A stretch of DNA of 28,594 nucleotides from JAWLHK01 sp041690355 [NCBI: bacterium] (GTDB taxonomy: Bacteria; J088; JAWLBW01): positions 1-28,594 of the forward strand of contig JAWLHK010000003.1 in the NCBI GenBank assembly GCA_041690355.1, written 5' to 3'. Shown one piece after another: positions 1 through 8,832 of the stretch. The position numbers and the translations under genes are program-made. The notes beneath the pieces are model-generated. The model was given only the letters and a program-made list of their open reading frames with translations. It searched no databases and was not told the DNA's origin. The first letter of the stretch is position 1. Every line of letters begins with the position of its first letter.

Positions 1-239
1 GCCGACGACCGATCGGGATACGGAATCACGGCCAGAATCCGCTCGGGGGGATTCGCACGGGTGTAGCGGGCCCCTTTTCCCGCGCAGTGGCTGCGGTAGC
101 GCGCCTCGACGTCGACGGCAATGCCCGTGTAGATGGAGCCGCCCCGGCACTCGAGCAGATAGAGGTACCAGGTCCGGCCCGCGGGTCTCGCGGCGTCCGG
201 CCCCTCGGGCGCCGGCGTGTCACCGCCTGCCGAGGTCAC
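1..239 (-). CDS. GIY-YIG nuclease domain protein, partial (C-terminus beyond window)
   Basis: Reverse-strand frame that starts with GTG at 239 and runs off the left edge, so only the first ~79 residues are visible. After a ~22-residue Gly/Pro/Ala-rich lead, the reading is [20 protein letters not shown], then DVEARYRSH and [13 protein letters not shown]. This is the N-terminal half of a GIY-YIG domain of the small YhbQ/UPF0213 type: the YLLEC strand, the Y-T-G in place of G-I-Y...Y-I-G, the Arg of the ARYRSH helix and the GARYTR segment. Proteins of this group are short single-domain nuclease-fold proteins of mostly unknown role. The GTG overlaps the scpB stop (GTGA), so it is probably co-translated with scpB as the last visible gene of the trpS-scpA-scpB operon. 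The family call is fairly sure; the biological role is not known. Confidence 0.8.
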   Translation of the reverse strand, partial: MTSAGGDTPAPEGPDAARPAGRTWYLYLLECRGGSIYTGIAVDVEARYRSHCAGKGARYTRANPPERILAVIPYPDRSS

Positions 240-1438
240 GCCGGGTCGGTCTCGTCGTCGTCGGGCCCCTCGGATTCGCCGCTGTCTTCATCGACGAACT
301 CGTCCGGTTCCCCTTCTTCTTCCCGGTCGGCGTAGGAATCGTAGGCCGGGGACTCTTGGTCATGGTGGGGGAGCTCGGACGAGGCCGGCTCCGAAGCCGC
401 TTGGTCATCGGTGACGACCCCCGCCTCTTCCGAAACCGGCGTCGCCTGGTCGGCGTCGCCGCCGGCATCCACGTCCCCGGCGCCGCCGCCATCGTCAGAA
501 CCCGCTCCGCCGGCGTCGGCCTCCTGGACCGCCTCGGCGGCCTCTTCTTCGGCTTCTTCTTCGTCGACCTCGCCGTCGCCGCCGCCGGTGACCTTCTCGA
601 TGTACTCCTTCTCGGAGTCGTCGAGCAGGGCCTCGGTTCGCTCGGCCACTTCCTTGCGGCGATTGAGTGCCTCTTCGAGTTCGTGCAGGGCCCCGTCGTC
701 ATCGGGCAGCGGCGGCGGCAGGCCCTCTTCGGCCGTCAGCGGCTCGTCGGGGACGATGGCCGCCGAGGCGAGCATCTGGCGCACGCTTTCGCGAATCTCG
801 CGGCGCCGATCCGAGTCGGTCTTGACCACCGGTTCGCCCGCTTCGCCCTCGGGGGGCTGCGGTATCCCCTCCTCGTCACCGCCCGTGGGCAGGGCGAGCT
901 GCTGGCCGCCGTCGTCTTCGAGTTCCCGCAGGTCGCGCAAGCTGGGCAGGCTGCCCAGATCGCGCAGCGAGAACACCTCGAGAAAGCGCTGCGTGGTGCC
1001 GTAGACGACCGGCTTGCCGGGGGCGTCTTTCTTGCCGATGATTTTGATCAGATTGCGATCGAGCAGGTTCTTGACAACGGCGCCCGAATCGACGCCGCGC
1101 AGGTCTTCGATCTCGGGGCGGGTGATCGGCTGCTTGTAGGCGATGATCGAAAGCGTTTCGAGCGAGGCGCGGCTCAGCTTCGACGGGCGGTCCTGCTTGG
1201 CGCGCTGCAGCCAGGCGCCGAACTCGGCCCGCGTGCGGAACTGCCATCCGCCGGCGACTTCGACCAGGGCGAACCCGCGGTTCATCGAACGCCATTCGGT
1301 CACGAGCGCGTCCATGATGACGCCGAGCTGTTCGCGGTCGATCTCGTCGAGCGACTGCGCCAGTTGCTCCATCGTGACCGGGGTCTCGCTCGAAAAGAGG
1401 ATCGCTTCGATGATGTTGCGGATCTTGTCCGGATTCAT
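236..1438 (-). CDS. scpB: Segregation and condensation protein B, with long acidic C-terminal tail
   Basis: ScpB binds ScpA and the SMC ATPase and helps condense and segregate the chromosome in the cytoplasm. Residues ~1-175 match the ScpB double winged-helix: [23 protein letters not shown] at the start, [31 protein letters not shown] in the middle and the [21 protein letters not shown] region. Typical ScpB ends near residue 180-220. This one continues to 400 aa with a low-complexity tail rich in Glu, Asp, Ala and Gly. The ATG start overlaps the scpA stop by four bases (ATGA), which suggests translational coupling; its own stop overlaps the GTG of the GIY-YIG gene. The identification is sure; what the tail does is unknown. 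Confidence 0.95.
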   Translation of the reverse strand: MNPDKIRNIIEAILFSSETPVTMEQLAQSLDEIDREQLGVIMDALVTEWRSMNRGFALVEVAGGWQFRTRAEFGAWLQRAKQDRPSKLSRASLETLSIIAYKQPITRPEIEDLRGVDSGAVVKNLLDRNLIKIIGKKDAPGKPVVYGTTQRFLEVFSLRDLGSLPSLRDLRELEDDGGQQLALPTGGDEEGIPQPPEGEAGEPVVKTDSDRRREIRESVRQMLASAAIVPDEPLTAEEGLPPPLPDDDGALHELEEALNRRKEVAERTEALLDDSEKEYIEKVTGGGDGEVDEEEAEEEAAEAVQEADAGGAGSDDGGGAGDVDAGGDADQATPVSEEAGVVTDDQAASEPASSELPHHDQESPAYDSYADREEEGEPDEFVDEDSGESEGPDDDETDPA

Positions 1439-2276
1439 GCGTCAGTCTCGTCCCATTCTTCCTGGTCGGCCTCGTCGGCATCGCCTGCGCCGGCGGCCGC
1501 GCCCGAATCATAGTCTTCGAAGTTGACCCCCTGCAGGTTGTCGAAGTCGCCTACCGGCATGACGTGAATCATATTGCCCCGCGCCACCTGCTCGCACTTG
1601 ATGAGCCGCAGCTTCATCAGTTCGAGCAGCGAGAGAAAGGTAATGATGACCATCGGCCGGGTGCGGTCTTCGCTGAACAGTTCGAGAAATTCGACCCGTT
1701 CGCGGCCGCGCAGCACATCGATGACCTGGTAGATGCGCGCCGTGATCGAAACCGTCTCGCGGATCACCTCGTGCACCTTGGGCTCGGGCAGTCGCTCGAG
1801 CACGAGTTTGAGCGCCGAAACGAGATCGTACAAGGTCGCTTCGACCTTCTCATCGGAGAGGGGCACCGGAATTTCGGCCTCGGCGATCGCGGGGTGCGCG
1901 AAGACGTCGAAGTCGAGCAGCTCCCGATCTTCGAGCGAGATGGACGCCTCTTTGTACCGCTGATACTCGAGCAGGCGGCGAACCAGTTCGGCGCGCGGAT
2001 CTTCTTCTTCGGCGACGCCCTCGCCCTCTTCGCGCGGGAGCAGCATGCGGCTCTTGATCTGGGCGAGCGTGGCCGCCATGACGAGAAACTCGCCGGCCAC
2101 GTCGAGATTGAGCTCCTTCATGAGCTCGAGGTAGGCCAGGTACTCTCCCGTGATGTGCGCGATCGGGATGTCGTAGATGTCGAGTTCGTCCTTCTTGATC
2201 AGATAGAGCAGAAGGTCGAGCGGCCCCTCGAAGACCTCGACGTTGACGCGCAGACGCCTGGGAGCGACGACTTCCA

Positions 2277-2277
<1 letters not shown>
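1435..2277 (-). CDS. scpA: Segregation and condensation protein A
   Basis: Kleisin subunit of the bacterial SMC-ScpAB condensin, a cytoplasmic DNA-organising complex. The 280-aa protein opens with a classic ScpA N-terminus: VNVEVFEGPLDLLLYLIKKDELDIYDIPIAHIT, followed by LDVAGEFLVMAATLAQIKSRMLLP. The C-terminal winged helix (TFLSLLELMKLRLIKCEQ) precedes an acidic end. The frame stays open further upstream, but I placed the start at the ATG at 2277 because the family N-terminus begins there and because it shares one base with the trpS stop (TGATG). The order trpS-scpA-scpB with overlapping ends indicates one transcript. Confidence 0.95.
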
Positions 2278-3251
<974 letters not shown>

Positions 3252-3315
3252 ACTGCCTGGAGCTGCGTTGGGGAATCGGGGAATGAAAGAAGGTTATTAC
3301 TATAGCGAAAGGAGG

Positions 3316-3332
3316 TCGTCTTTTCCAGACGA
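3316..3332 (-). other. Small hairpin after the DUF4097 lipoprotein gene
   Basis: TCGTCT / AGACGA form a six-base stem with a five-base loop immediately after the TAA of the DUF4097 gene. No T-run follows, so it is a weak terminator at best. It may instead protect the 3' end of the transcript or lie in the trpS promoter region. Confidence 0.35.
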
Positions 3333-4193
3333 TTACCGGTCGCGGGCCTCGATCAGGATGTCGCCCCGGTTGGTGAACAGGTCGATGCGCCCGTCCCCCG
3401 TTCTCGGGGTCAGGCCGCGGAGTTCGCCGGCCTCTTCGTCGGTGCGCTCCAGGTTCAATCCGTCGACCTCGATCTGCCCGGCAAGCGTATGGGCCAGCAT
3501 CTCGCCCCGGAACTCGCCGCGCAGGAGAAGACCGAGATCCCCCTCGGACGTCGAAAGCTGGATGCGCGGGTCGTCGTCGAGCGTCACTTCGGCCGCGCAC
3601 GGCGCGTGGGTCGTGCGGGCATCGAGGTCGCCGTGCAGCCCTTTGACCGTGACCCGGCCGTTGGTCGTCTCGAGCTCGAGCGAGCCCGCGTGGCCGTCGA
3701 CCCGCAGATCGCCGTTCGAGGTGCGCACGACGGCGTCGCCGGCCGTGCCCGTCAGCGAGACGCCGCCGTTGGAGCTTTCGATGCGTTCGACCGAAACCCG
3801 CACAAGCTCGACCGCGCCGTCCTGGGTCAGCGCCGAGACAGGAATTCCGGCCGGAACGCGAACGTCGAGGGCGACCTCCCACTCGAGCGCCCCGGGCAGC
3901 ACCAGTTCGAGAACCAGCGTGTCGCCGTCGAGTCGCTCGGTGATGCGGGCGTCGCCGAGGGAGCTGTCGACCTCGTGCTGCGACGTGACCGAAACGGCCC
4001 GCACGCTGACCGCCCCCGAGACGGCCTCACGATCTTCTTCGCCCGTGAGCGTTACAGAGCCGTTGTGCGCATGAACCTCGACGCGCGCGAACCCCTGCTC
4101 GGCGCCCTGAAATTCGAGCGTTCGGCTTCCGACATACTCGCCGCAGGCCGCCGCCAGAAGAAAAAGTGCCGCCAGAAGCGCCCGCGCTACCAC
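3333..4193 (-). CDS. DUF4097-type beta-repeat lipoprotein
   Basis: Predicted 286-aa lipoprotein. From the GTG at 4193 the protein begins MVARALLAALFLLAAACG, with a lipobox (LAAAC) that puts the acylated Cys at residue 17. The rest is made of repeated short beta strands with Asn-Gly or Asp-Gly turns (HNGSVTLTG, SSNGGVSLTG, TSNGDLRVDG, TTNGRVTVKG, TSEGDLGLL, RTGDGRIDLFTNRGDI), the pattern of the DUF4097 'putative adhesin' beta-solenoid family. The frame is open well upstream through the neighbouring protease gene; I chose the GTG because it alone gives a clean lipoprotein signal. It overlaps the protease stop by seven bases. Function unknown; coupling with an intramembrane protease suggests an envelope role. 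Confidence 0.8.
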   Translation of the reverse strand: MVARALLAALFLLAAACGEYVGSRTLEFQGAEQGFARVEVHAHNGSVTLTGEEDREAVSGAVSVRAVSVTSQHEVDSSLGDARITERLDGDTLVLELVLPGALEWEVALDVRVPAGIPVSALTQDGAVELVRVSVERIESSNGGVSLTGTAGDAVVRTSNGDLRVDGHAGSLELETTNGRVTVKGLHGDLDARTTHAPCAAEVTLDDDPRIQLSTSEGDLGLLLRGEFRGEMLAHTLAGQIEVDGLNLERTDEEAGELRGLTPRTGDGRIDLFTNRGDILIEARDR

Positions 4194-4861
4194 GTCAACA
4201 CCAGGTAGTCGAGCCAGGTGAGCGGCGCGAACAGCACGCTGAACCAGGTGCCGAGCAGATAGAGGACGCCGAAAACGATGAGAATGCCGAACGGCTCGAT
4301 GCGTCCCCAGACGGCGGCCGCCCCGGCGGGAAGCACCTGTCCGACCATGCGTCCGCCGTCGAGCGGCGGGATGGGCAACAGGTTCAGCAGGGCGAGCCAG
4401 TAGTTCCAGCGCATGCCGGCGCGCGCGATGAGAATCAGCGGCACGGTCACGCGGGAGAGCGGATCGTCGGTCTGGATGGCCAGATCGCCCGGCGCGCCCA
4501 GGCCGAAGCGCAGCACCAGCACCATGCCCGCCCAGAAGAGCACCTGCAGGAGATTGCTGCCGGGTCCGGCAAAGGCGACGAGAAAGCCGTGCAGCCGGGG
4601 CCGCTTCAGGTTCCCCAGATTGACCGGCACGGGCCGCGCCCACCCGAAGAGCATGCCGATCTGAGTGACAAAGAGCACGAAGGGGACGACGATGGTTCCT
4701 ATCGGATCGATATGCCGCAGCGGATTCAGCGAAAGACGCCCCATCGTGCGCGCCGTCGGGTCACCGAAGCGATCGGCCACGAACCCGTGCGCCGCCTCGT
4801 GCAGCGTAATCGCCAGCAGAAGCGGAACGGCGTGAATGATGATGGTCTCGAGGATCTCCAC
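4187..4861 (-). CDS. Site-2 protease family (M50) intramembrane zinc metalloprotease
   Basis: Small 224-aa polytopic membrane protein. The zinc motif HEAAH (HExxH) lies at residues 21-25 in the first hydrophobic segment, and the second metal-ligand motif NLLPIPPLDGGR spans ~160-171, with Asp168 as the expected third ligand. The GPGSN turn (99-103) is also typical of the short M50 subgroup without PDZ domains. These proteases cleave substrates within the membrane; the natural substrates of this subgroup are generally unknown. The GTG start is the base right after the hisS stop (TAA then GTG), so it is co-transcribed with hisS and probably with the overlapping DUF4097 lipoprotein downstream. 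Confidence 0.9.
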   Translation of the reverse strand: MEILETIIIHAVPLLLAITLHEAAHGFVADRFGDPTARTMGRLSLNPLRHIDPIGTIVVPFVLFVTQIGMLFGWARPVPVNLGNLKRPRLHGFLVAFAGPGSNLLQVLFWAGMVLVLRFGLGAPGDLAIQTDDPLSRVTVPLILIARAGMRWNYWLALLNLLPIPPLDGGRMVGQVLPAGAAAVWGRIEPFGILIVFGVLYLLGTWFSVLFAPLTWLDYLVLTW

Positions 4862-6127
4862 TTATCCTCCCGAAGCGCCGAGGCGTTCGCGGATGGCCGC
4901 GGCGCCGAGGGGCGCGCGTACCTGCTCGCCCGTCGCCATGTCCTTGAGGCTCATTTCTCCCGCCGCCACTTCGTCGTCGCCCAGCAGTACGACCAGGGCC
5001 GCTCCCACCCGGTTGGCCGCTTTCATCTGGGCCTTCAGCCCCGCCCGGTTCAAATCTTCTTCGACACGCACGCCGGCCGTGCGCAGCTCGTTCACGAGCC
5101 GCCCCCCGGCAGCCTCGGCCTGCGCGCCGAGCACGGCGACGAAGACGGTGGGCACCGGCGCGACGAGCGCGGCGGCCCGATCACCCAGCAGAAGGAGGAG
5201 CCGTTCGACGCCGCAGGCAAATCCGACGGCCGGCGTCTGGGGTCCCCCCAGTTCGGCGACGAGATTGTCGTAGCGCCCCCCCGCCGACAGCGTGTTCTTG
5301 GCCCCCAGCCCGGTCGAGGTGAACTCGAAGACGAGCATGGTGTAGTAGTCGAGGCCGCGCACCATCTGCGGATTGACGCGGTAGGCGATGCCCAGGGCGT
5401 CGAGGCGCTCGGTCACGGCCGTAAAGTGGGCGCGGCTCGCCTCGTCGGCGAAGTCGAGAATCGAGGGGGCCGCCTGCAGCACGGGCTGGCAGCCGGGCAC
5501 CTTGCAGTCGAGCGCCCGCAGGGGGTTCGTGTCGGTGCGCCGCACGCAATCGCCGCACAGCGCGCCGTGGTGTACCCGCAGGTGCTCGCGCAGCGCGTCT
5601 CCGTACTGCTTGCGGCTGGCCGGACTGCCCAGATTGTTCAGCTCGAGCTCGAGCCCGGGCACGCCGAGTTCGGAAAAGAGCGTGTGCTGGAGCGCGATCA
5701 CCTCGACGTCGGCGCGCGGCGTCGCCAGGCCGTAGACCTCGGCGCCGAACTGGTGAAACTGGCGCAGCCTGCCCTTCTGGGCCCGCTCGTAGCGGAACAT
5801 GGGGCCCATGTAGAAGAAGCGGTGCACCGGCCGCACGCCGTGCAGCTTGTGCTCGAGATAGGCGCGCACGACCGCGGCCGTGCCTTCGGGGCGCATGGTG
5901 ACCGAGCGGTCGCCCCGGTCGGTGAAGGTATACATCTCCTTCGAGACGATGTCGGTCTCGTCGCCGATGGAGCGCTGGAAGAGATCGGTGTGCTCCAGAA
6001 TCGGCGTCCGGATCTCTTCGTATCCGAACCGCTGAAAGGTGTCTGCCGCCATCTGCTCCACCGCACGCCAGATCCGTCCCTCCGGTGGGAGGACGTCCTG
6101 CATGCCCTTGACGCCGGAAACCGCCAT
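4862..6127 (-). CDS. hisS: Histidine--tRNA ligase
   Basis: Class II synthetase that charges tRNA-His in the cytoplasm. The N-terminus VKGMQDVLPPEGRIWR is the family signature. Motif 2 is FRYERAQKGRLRQFHQ (residues 111-126). The histidine-specific loop reads RGLDYYTMLVFEF, and motif 3 reads GFACGVERL, with Cys where Leu is more usual. The C-terminal anticodon-binding domain is present. I set the start at the ATG at 6127 (421 aa). An in-frame ATG at 6175 would add 16 residues and has a GGGGAA-like ribosome site, but the family normally begins just before VKGMQD. It heads the hisS-M50-DUF4097 gene run. Confidence 0.96.
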   Translation of the reverse strand: MAVSGVKGMQDVLPPEGRIWRAVEQMAADTFQRFGYEEIRTPILEHTDLFQRSIGDETDIVSKEMYTFTDRGDRSVTMRPEGTAAVVRAYLEHKLHGVRPVHRFFYMGPMFRYERAQKGRLRQFHQFGAEVYGLATPRADVEVIALQHTLFSELGVPGLELELNNLGSPASRKQYGDALREHLRVHHGALCGDCVRRTDTNPLRALDCKVPGCQPVLQAAPSILDFADEASRAHFTAVTERLDALGIAYRVNPQMVRGLDYYTMLVFEFTSTGLGAKNTLSAGGRYDNLVAELGGPQTPAVGFACGVERLLLLLGDRAAALVAPVPTVFVAVLGAQAEAAGGRLVNELRTAGVRVEEDLNRAGLKAQMKAANRVGAALVVLLGDDEVAAGEMSLKDMATGEQVRAPLGAAAIRERLGASGG

Positions 6128-6187
6128 GTGCCTGAAAACCCAGAATGAAAGAGAGGAAAACGTACATTGTTTCATATTCCCCGGGTG

Positions 6188-6223
6188 ACCGCTATGGCGG
6201 TGGAACGGCCCCGATCGGGGGCC
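6188..6223 (-). promoter_or_regulatory. Two hairpins in the hisS leader region
   Basis: Two adjacent inverted repeats lie just upstream of hisS: ACCGC/GCGGT (6188-6192 with 6197-6201) and the stronger GGCCCC/GGGGCC (6207-6212 with 6218-6223, five-base loop). No T-run follows either one in the hisS direction within a few bases. They could form a leader RNA structure that controls hisS. I see no T-box signature. Confidence 0.4.
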
Positions 6224-6415
6224 GCGGTTGTGGGAAAAACGCGGATTTCAAAAAAATTCAGGCGTTGTCCCCCACACTAGGCGCGATTGCTGAACCACTC
6301 GACGAGAAATCAGCTGCAAGTATTTGGAATTCCGCGGCTTGACCCCGATGCATAGTTTTCATGCAATCTGTGAAGATCGGCGTGTTACCGGGCCGTTTCG
6401 GAGCGTCGGGCAATC

Positions 6416-6449
6416 TTATCCACAGGTTCTCCACAAAAACTGTGAATTG
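6416..6449. promoter_or_regulatory. Cluster of DnaA-box-like sites
   Basis: TTATCCACA at 6416-6424 is a perfect DnaA box. TTCTCCACA follows two bases later (6427-6435, one mismatch) in the same orientation. A weaker inverted site (TGTGAATTG, 6441-6449) comes next. They lie in the hisS/cytochrome divergent intergenic region. The arrangement is origin-like, but no dnaA, dnaN or gidA gene is in view, so DnaA-dependent regulation is an equally good reading. Confidence 0.45.
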
Positions 6450-6481
6450 CGCGCCCGGGGATGCAGGCGCCAGGAGCGGCA

Positions 6482-6490
6482 TGGTATACT
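6482..6490 (+). promoter_or_regulatory. Extended -10 promoter for the cytochrome gene
   Basis: TGGTATACT is an extended -10 (TGn followed by TATACT) 28 bases before the ATG at 6518. It is identical over nine bases to the element before the initiator tRNA gene (20179-20187). A recognisable -35 is lacking. Use of this promoter would exclude the in-frame ATG at 6461 as a start. Confidence 0.5.
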
Positions 6491-6517
6491 CGTCAGGTTT
6501 TTACTTTGGAAATCTGC

Positions 6518-7471
6518 ATGCCGCGTGTCGCTCTGGTCGTGGCCGCGTTGCTGGCGCTCATCGCCTGCACCCACCGTTCGCCCGCGACTTCTCCGTCCGC
6601 TGAATCCCCTGCGCAGCCCGCAGCCGATCACTTCGTCGGCTCGTCGGCGTGCGCGGGTTGTCATCAGGAAGCCCATGCCTCCTGGTCGAGCACGTGGATG
6701 GGCCGCTCCGTGCGCCCGCCGCAACCCGAGGAGCTCAACCGGGTCGCCAACTCGATTCTCTGCGGCGGCATGCGGGTCGACGCGGTTCTGGGGGGCAAGC
6801 TCACCCTGCGCTATCTGCAGAAGCGCGGCGACGGATACGTCTTTCTCCCCTGCGAATGGGACGCCATCAACAAGCAGGTGCAGCCGTTTCGCCCGGGCGA
6901 CTGGCAGACTTTCTCGTTCGACGAGAAGTGCGCGGCCTGCCACACGACCGGCTGGGACGCGAAGACGACGCGCTGGCTCGAACCGGGCGTCGGCTGCGAG
7001 AGCTGTCACGGCCCCGCCTCGCGCCATGGCGCCTACCAGAACGCCGGCGGCATGGTGAAGTTTGCGGAACTGTCGCCGGTGAACGAGGCGATGATCTGCA
7101 GCTCGTGCCACCTCCAGGGCGGTTATTCGCTGAAGAGCGAACGCCGGTTTCCCGAGGGCTATACGCCGGGCGACAACCTGTTCGCCATCTACCGCTATCC
7201 GTGGGAAGAGCTCGAAAACGAGGCCCGCGGGATGATCGAGGGGCGCACGGTCGGCAACCCCGTCGACGTGCACCAGAAGATACACATGAAACTTCTGCTC
7301 GACGGCAGAAACGACCTCAAGTGCACGAGCTGTCACGACGTGCACGCGGGCAAGACGGCCAGGCACACGGCCCTGCCGCGGCAGGAATTCTGCTACCAGT
7401 GCCACACGAACGAAAACGGGCAGCTCGGCCTGAAGGAATATCAGGTCGCCTGCCCCATCTGCGAGTTCTAA
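6518..7471 (+). CDS. Six-heme c-type cytochrome, outer-envelope lipoprotein
   Basis: Predicted 317-aa electron-transfer protein. Six CXXCH heme c motifs are visible: CAGCH (45-49), CAACH (138-142), CESCH (160-164), CSSCH (194-198), CTSCH (269-273) and CYQCH (292-296). The N-terminus MPRVALVVAALLALIAC carries a lipobox (LIAC), so the protein should be anchored by Cys17 outside the inner membrane. The segment ASWSSTWMGRS after the first heme resembles multiheme proteins of the cytochrome c554-like group. The extreme C-terminus has CPIC without a His, which cannot be a standard heme site. The ATG at 6518 is preferred over 6461 because it starts the signal sequence and follows the promoter. The next gene, a thioredoxin-fold protein, starts 12 bases downstream. 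Partner and substrate are unknown. Confidence 0.9.
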   Translation: MPRVALVVAALLALIACTHRSPATSPSAESPAQPAADHFVGSSACAGCHQEAHASWSSTWMGRSVRPPQPEELNRVANSILCGGMRVDAVLGGKLTLRYLQKRGDGYVFLPCEWDAINKQVQPFRPGDWQTFSFDEKCAACHTTGWDAKTTRWLEPGVGCESCHGPASRHGAYQNAGGMVKFAELSPVNEAMICSSCHLQGGYSLKSERRFPEGYTPGDNLFAIYRYPWEELENEARGMIEGRTVGNPVDVHQKIHMKLLLDGRNDLKCTSCHDVHAGKTARHTALPRQEFCYQCHTNENGQLGLKEYQVACPICEF

Positions 7472-7483
7472 CGAGGAAGAAAA

Positions 7484-8527
7484 GTGGTCTCCATGTTCAA
7501 AAAATCCGTCTGGGTGCTCAGCGCCTTTCTTCTGATCTCTACCTCGGGCGCCGCCGTCGCACAGCGCGGTCCCGATCTCGGCGACAAGGTCAACCCCGTG
7601 CCGACGCGTCTGCTGCGCCACCAGCCGCCGTTCAAGCCCGAGCCGGTCGGCTTCAAGCTCGACGAGGTCATCGGCAAGCGCGCTGCCATCTTCCTCTACT
7701 GGCTGCCCGACTTTCCGGGCGCGGTACGCGAGCTCGAGAACCTGAATGAGTTCGCCCGTTCGCTCAAGGGCGACAAGGTCGCGGTCTACACGGTCGCCCG
7801 CGCGCGCGACGACGCCGAAGCCGCCAAGGTGCTCGACATCGTGCAGAAGAGCGGCATCTCGCTGCCGGTGCTTCTCGACGACATGTCGATCATGATGGCG
7901 CTGGGCGTGAACACCGTGCCCGCCTACGTGGCCGTGAACAAGGACGGCACCGTGGCCGTCAACGAAATCGGCGATCTGAGCCACAAGGTGCAGTCGGGCG
8001 AACGCCTGAAGGATCTCGTCACGCAGGCGGCCAGGACGGGCAGCTTCCCGGTCATCAAGGGACCCGGGGCCAACGCGGTCTACCAGCTCATGGGCGAGAA
8101 GGTTCCCTCCTTCGAGCTGAAGACGCTCGACGGCAAGCAGACGGTGAATATCGACAAGGTGGTCGCCGGCAAGAAGCCGACGGTGCTCGTCTTCTGGAGC
8201 GCCCTGTGCCCCCACTGCCAGAAAGAAATGCCGCGCTTCAACGAGTACCTGCGCAAGAATCCGGGCAAGCTGAACATCGTCTCGGTCACCCAGTTCCGCG
8301 ACGGGGCCCACGAGCGGCGCACGCACGAGTTCGTCAAGGACAATAAGCTTTCGTTTCCGGTGCTCGTCGATTCGGGCGCGGTCAACGAGCTGTTCTCGGT
8401 CAACGCCATCCCGATGTGGCTGCTCCTCGATCCGGGCGGCAAAGTCAGCTACATCACCGTCGGCGCCAAGGGCGATCTGCCCCAGGTGCTCGACCGCGAG
8501 CTGGCCCGGGCGAGCCGCCGCAAATAG
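7484..8527 (+). CDS. Periplasmic tandem thioredoxin-fold (TlpA/AhpC-like) protein
   Basis: 347-aa exported protein with two thioredoxin-like domains. A signal peptide ends at about AVAQ (residues 23-27). The first domain (~50-180) has the fold pattern and a TVP loop, but the active-site Cys pair is missing (WLPDFPG at 73-79). The second domain (~205-340) has an intact WSALCPHC site (CPHC 242-245) and the AIPMW cis-Pro loop. Such proteins reduce or oxidise thiols in the periplasm, for example apocytochrome Cys pairs before heme attachment, which fits the six-heme cytochrome just upstream. The GTG at 7484 is six bases from AGGA; the ATG at 7493 is a possible start but lies further from it. A strong terminator follows. 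Confidence 0.88.
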   Translation: MVSMFKKSVWVLSAFLLISTSGAAVAQRGPDLGDKVNPVPTRLLRHQPPFKPEPVGFKLDEVIGKRAAIFLYWLPDFPGAVRELENLNEFARSLKGDKVAVYTVARARDDAEAAKVLDIVQKSGISLPVLLDDMSIMMALGVNTVPAYVAVNKDGTVAVNEIGDLSHKVQSGERLKDLVTQAARTGSFPVIKGPGANAVYQLMGEKVPSFELKTLDGKQTVNIDKVVAGKKPTVLVFWSALCPHCQKEMPRFNEYLRKNPGKLNIVSVTQFRDGAHERRTHEFVKDNKLSFPVLVDSGAVNELFSVNAIPMWLLLDPGGKVSYITVGAKGDLPQVLDRELARASRRK

Positions 8528-8556
8528 CGGCCGGGCGCGCGCGGCGCGGATTCTGA

Positions 8557-8597
8557 GGGGGGGGGGGAACCGGAGAGCCGGTACCCCCCTTTTTTTC
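8557..8597 (+). terminator. Rho-independent terminator
   Basis: A run of Gs with AACCGG pairs with CCGGTACCCCCC across an AGAG loop (one internal mismatch). Seven Ts follow directly. It ends the cytochrome/thioredoxin transcript. Confidence 0.9.
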
Positions 8598-8667
8598 GTG
8601 CGGGTTCCCGACCCGGCGCCGGGCGGGAAAAGCGATAGGCTGGCGGAGCCCTAAGGCACTGTCCCCA

Positions 8668-8696
8668 TTGACATTTTGTATACCGCATGCTAACTT
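8668..8696 (+). promoter_or_regulatory. Sigma70-like promoter of the exbB-exbD-exbD operon
   Basis: A perfect -35 TTGACA (8668-8673), a 17-base spacer and TAACTT as -10 (8691-8696). It gives a leader of about 130 bases before the ATG at 8833. Confidence 0.65.
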
Positions 8697-8832
8697 GTCT
8701 GTCGATTTGAGGCCTGTGGACTCGCAGACCGAGCCCCCGCCGTAACGAAACATCCTTGTTTTACTCATCACCTTCACACCAGTACTTTCCCCGATCCATT
8801 CCAGAAGTCGCGGACGTCAAGGAGACGTGGTC

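Noticed and set aside
4166-6148. Very long plus-strand open frame (660 codons) opposite the M50 protease and hisS
   Set aside because: It is antisense to clearly conserved genes; its composition (His, Arg, Gln rich) is what GC-rich codon bias gives on the opposite strand. Similar long antisense frames at 6416-8326, 8761-10152, 15546-18197, 21300-24008 and 24422-26737 were rejected for the same reason.
6188-6223. T-box or histidine-leader riboswitch for hisS
   Set aside because: Hairpins are present, but no T-box consensus, no specifier loop and no His-codon-rich leader peptide can be recognised.
6176-6517. Chromosomal replication origin
   Set aside because: Only two good DnaA boxes, no clear AT-rich unwinding region and no origin-type neighbours; kept only as a DnaA-box finding.
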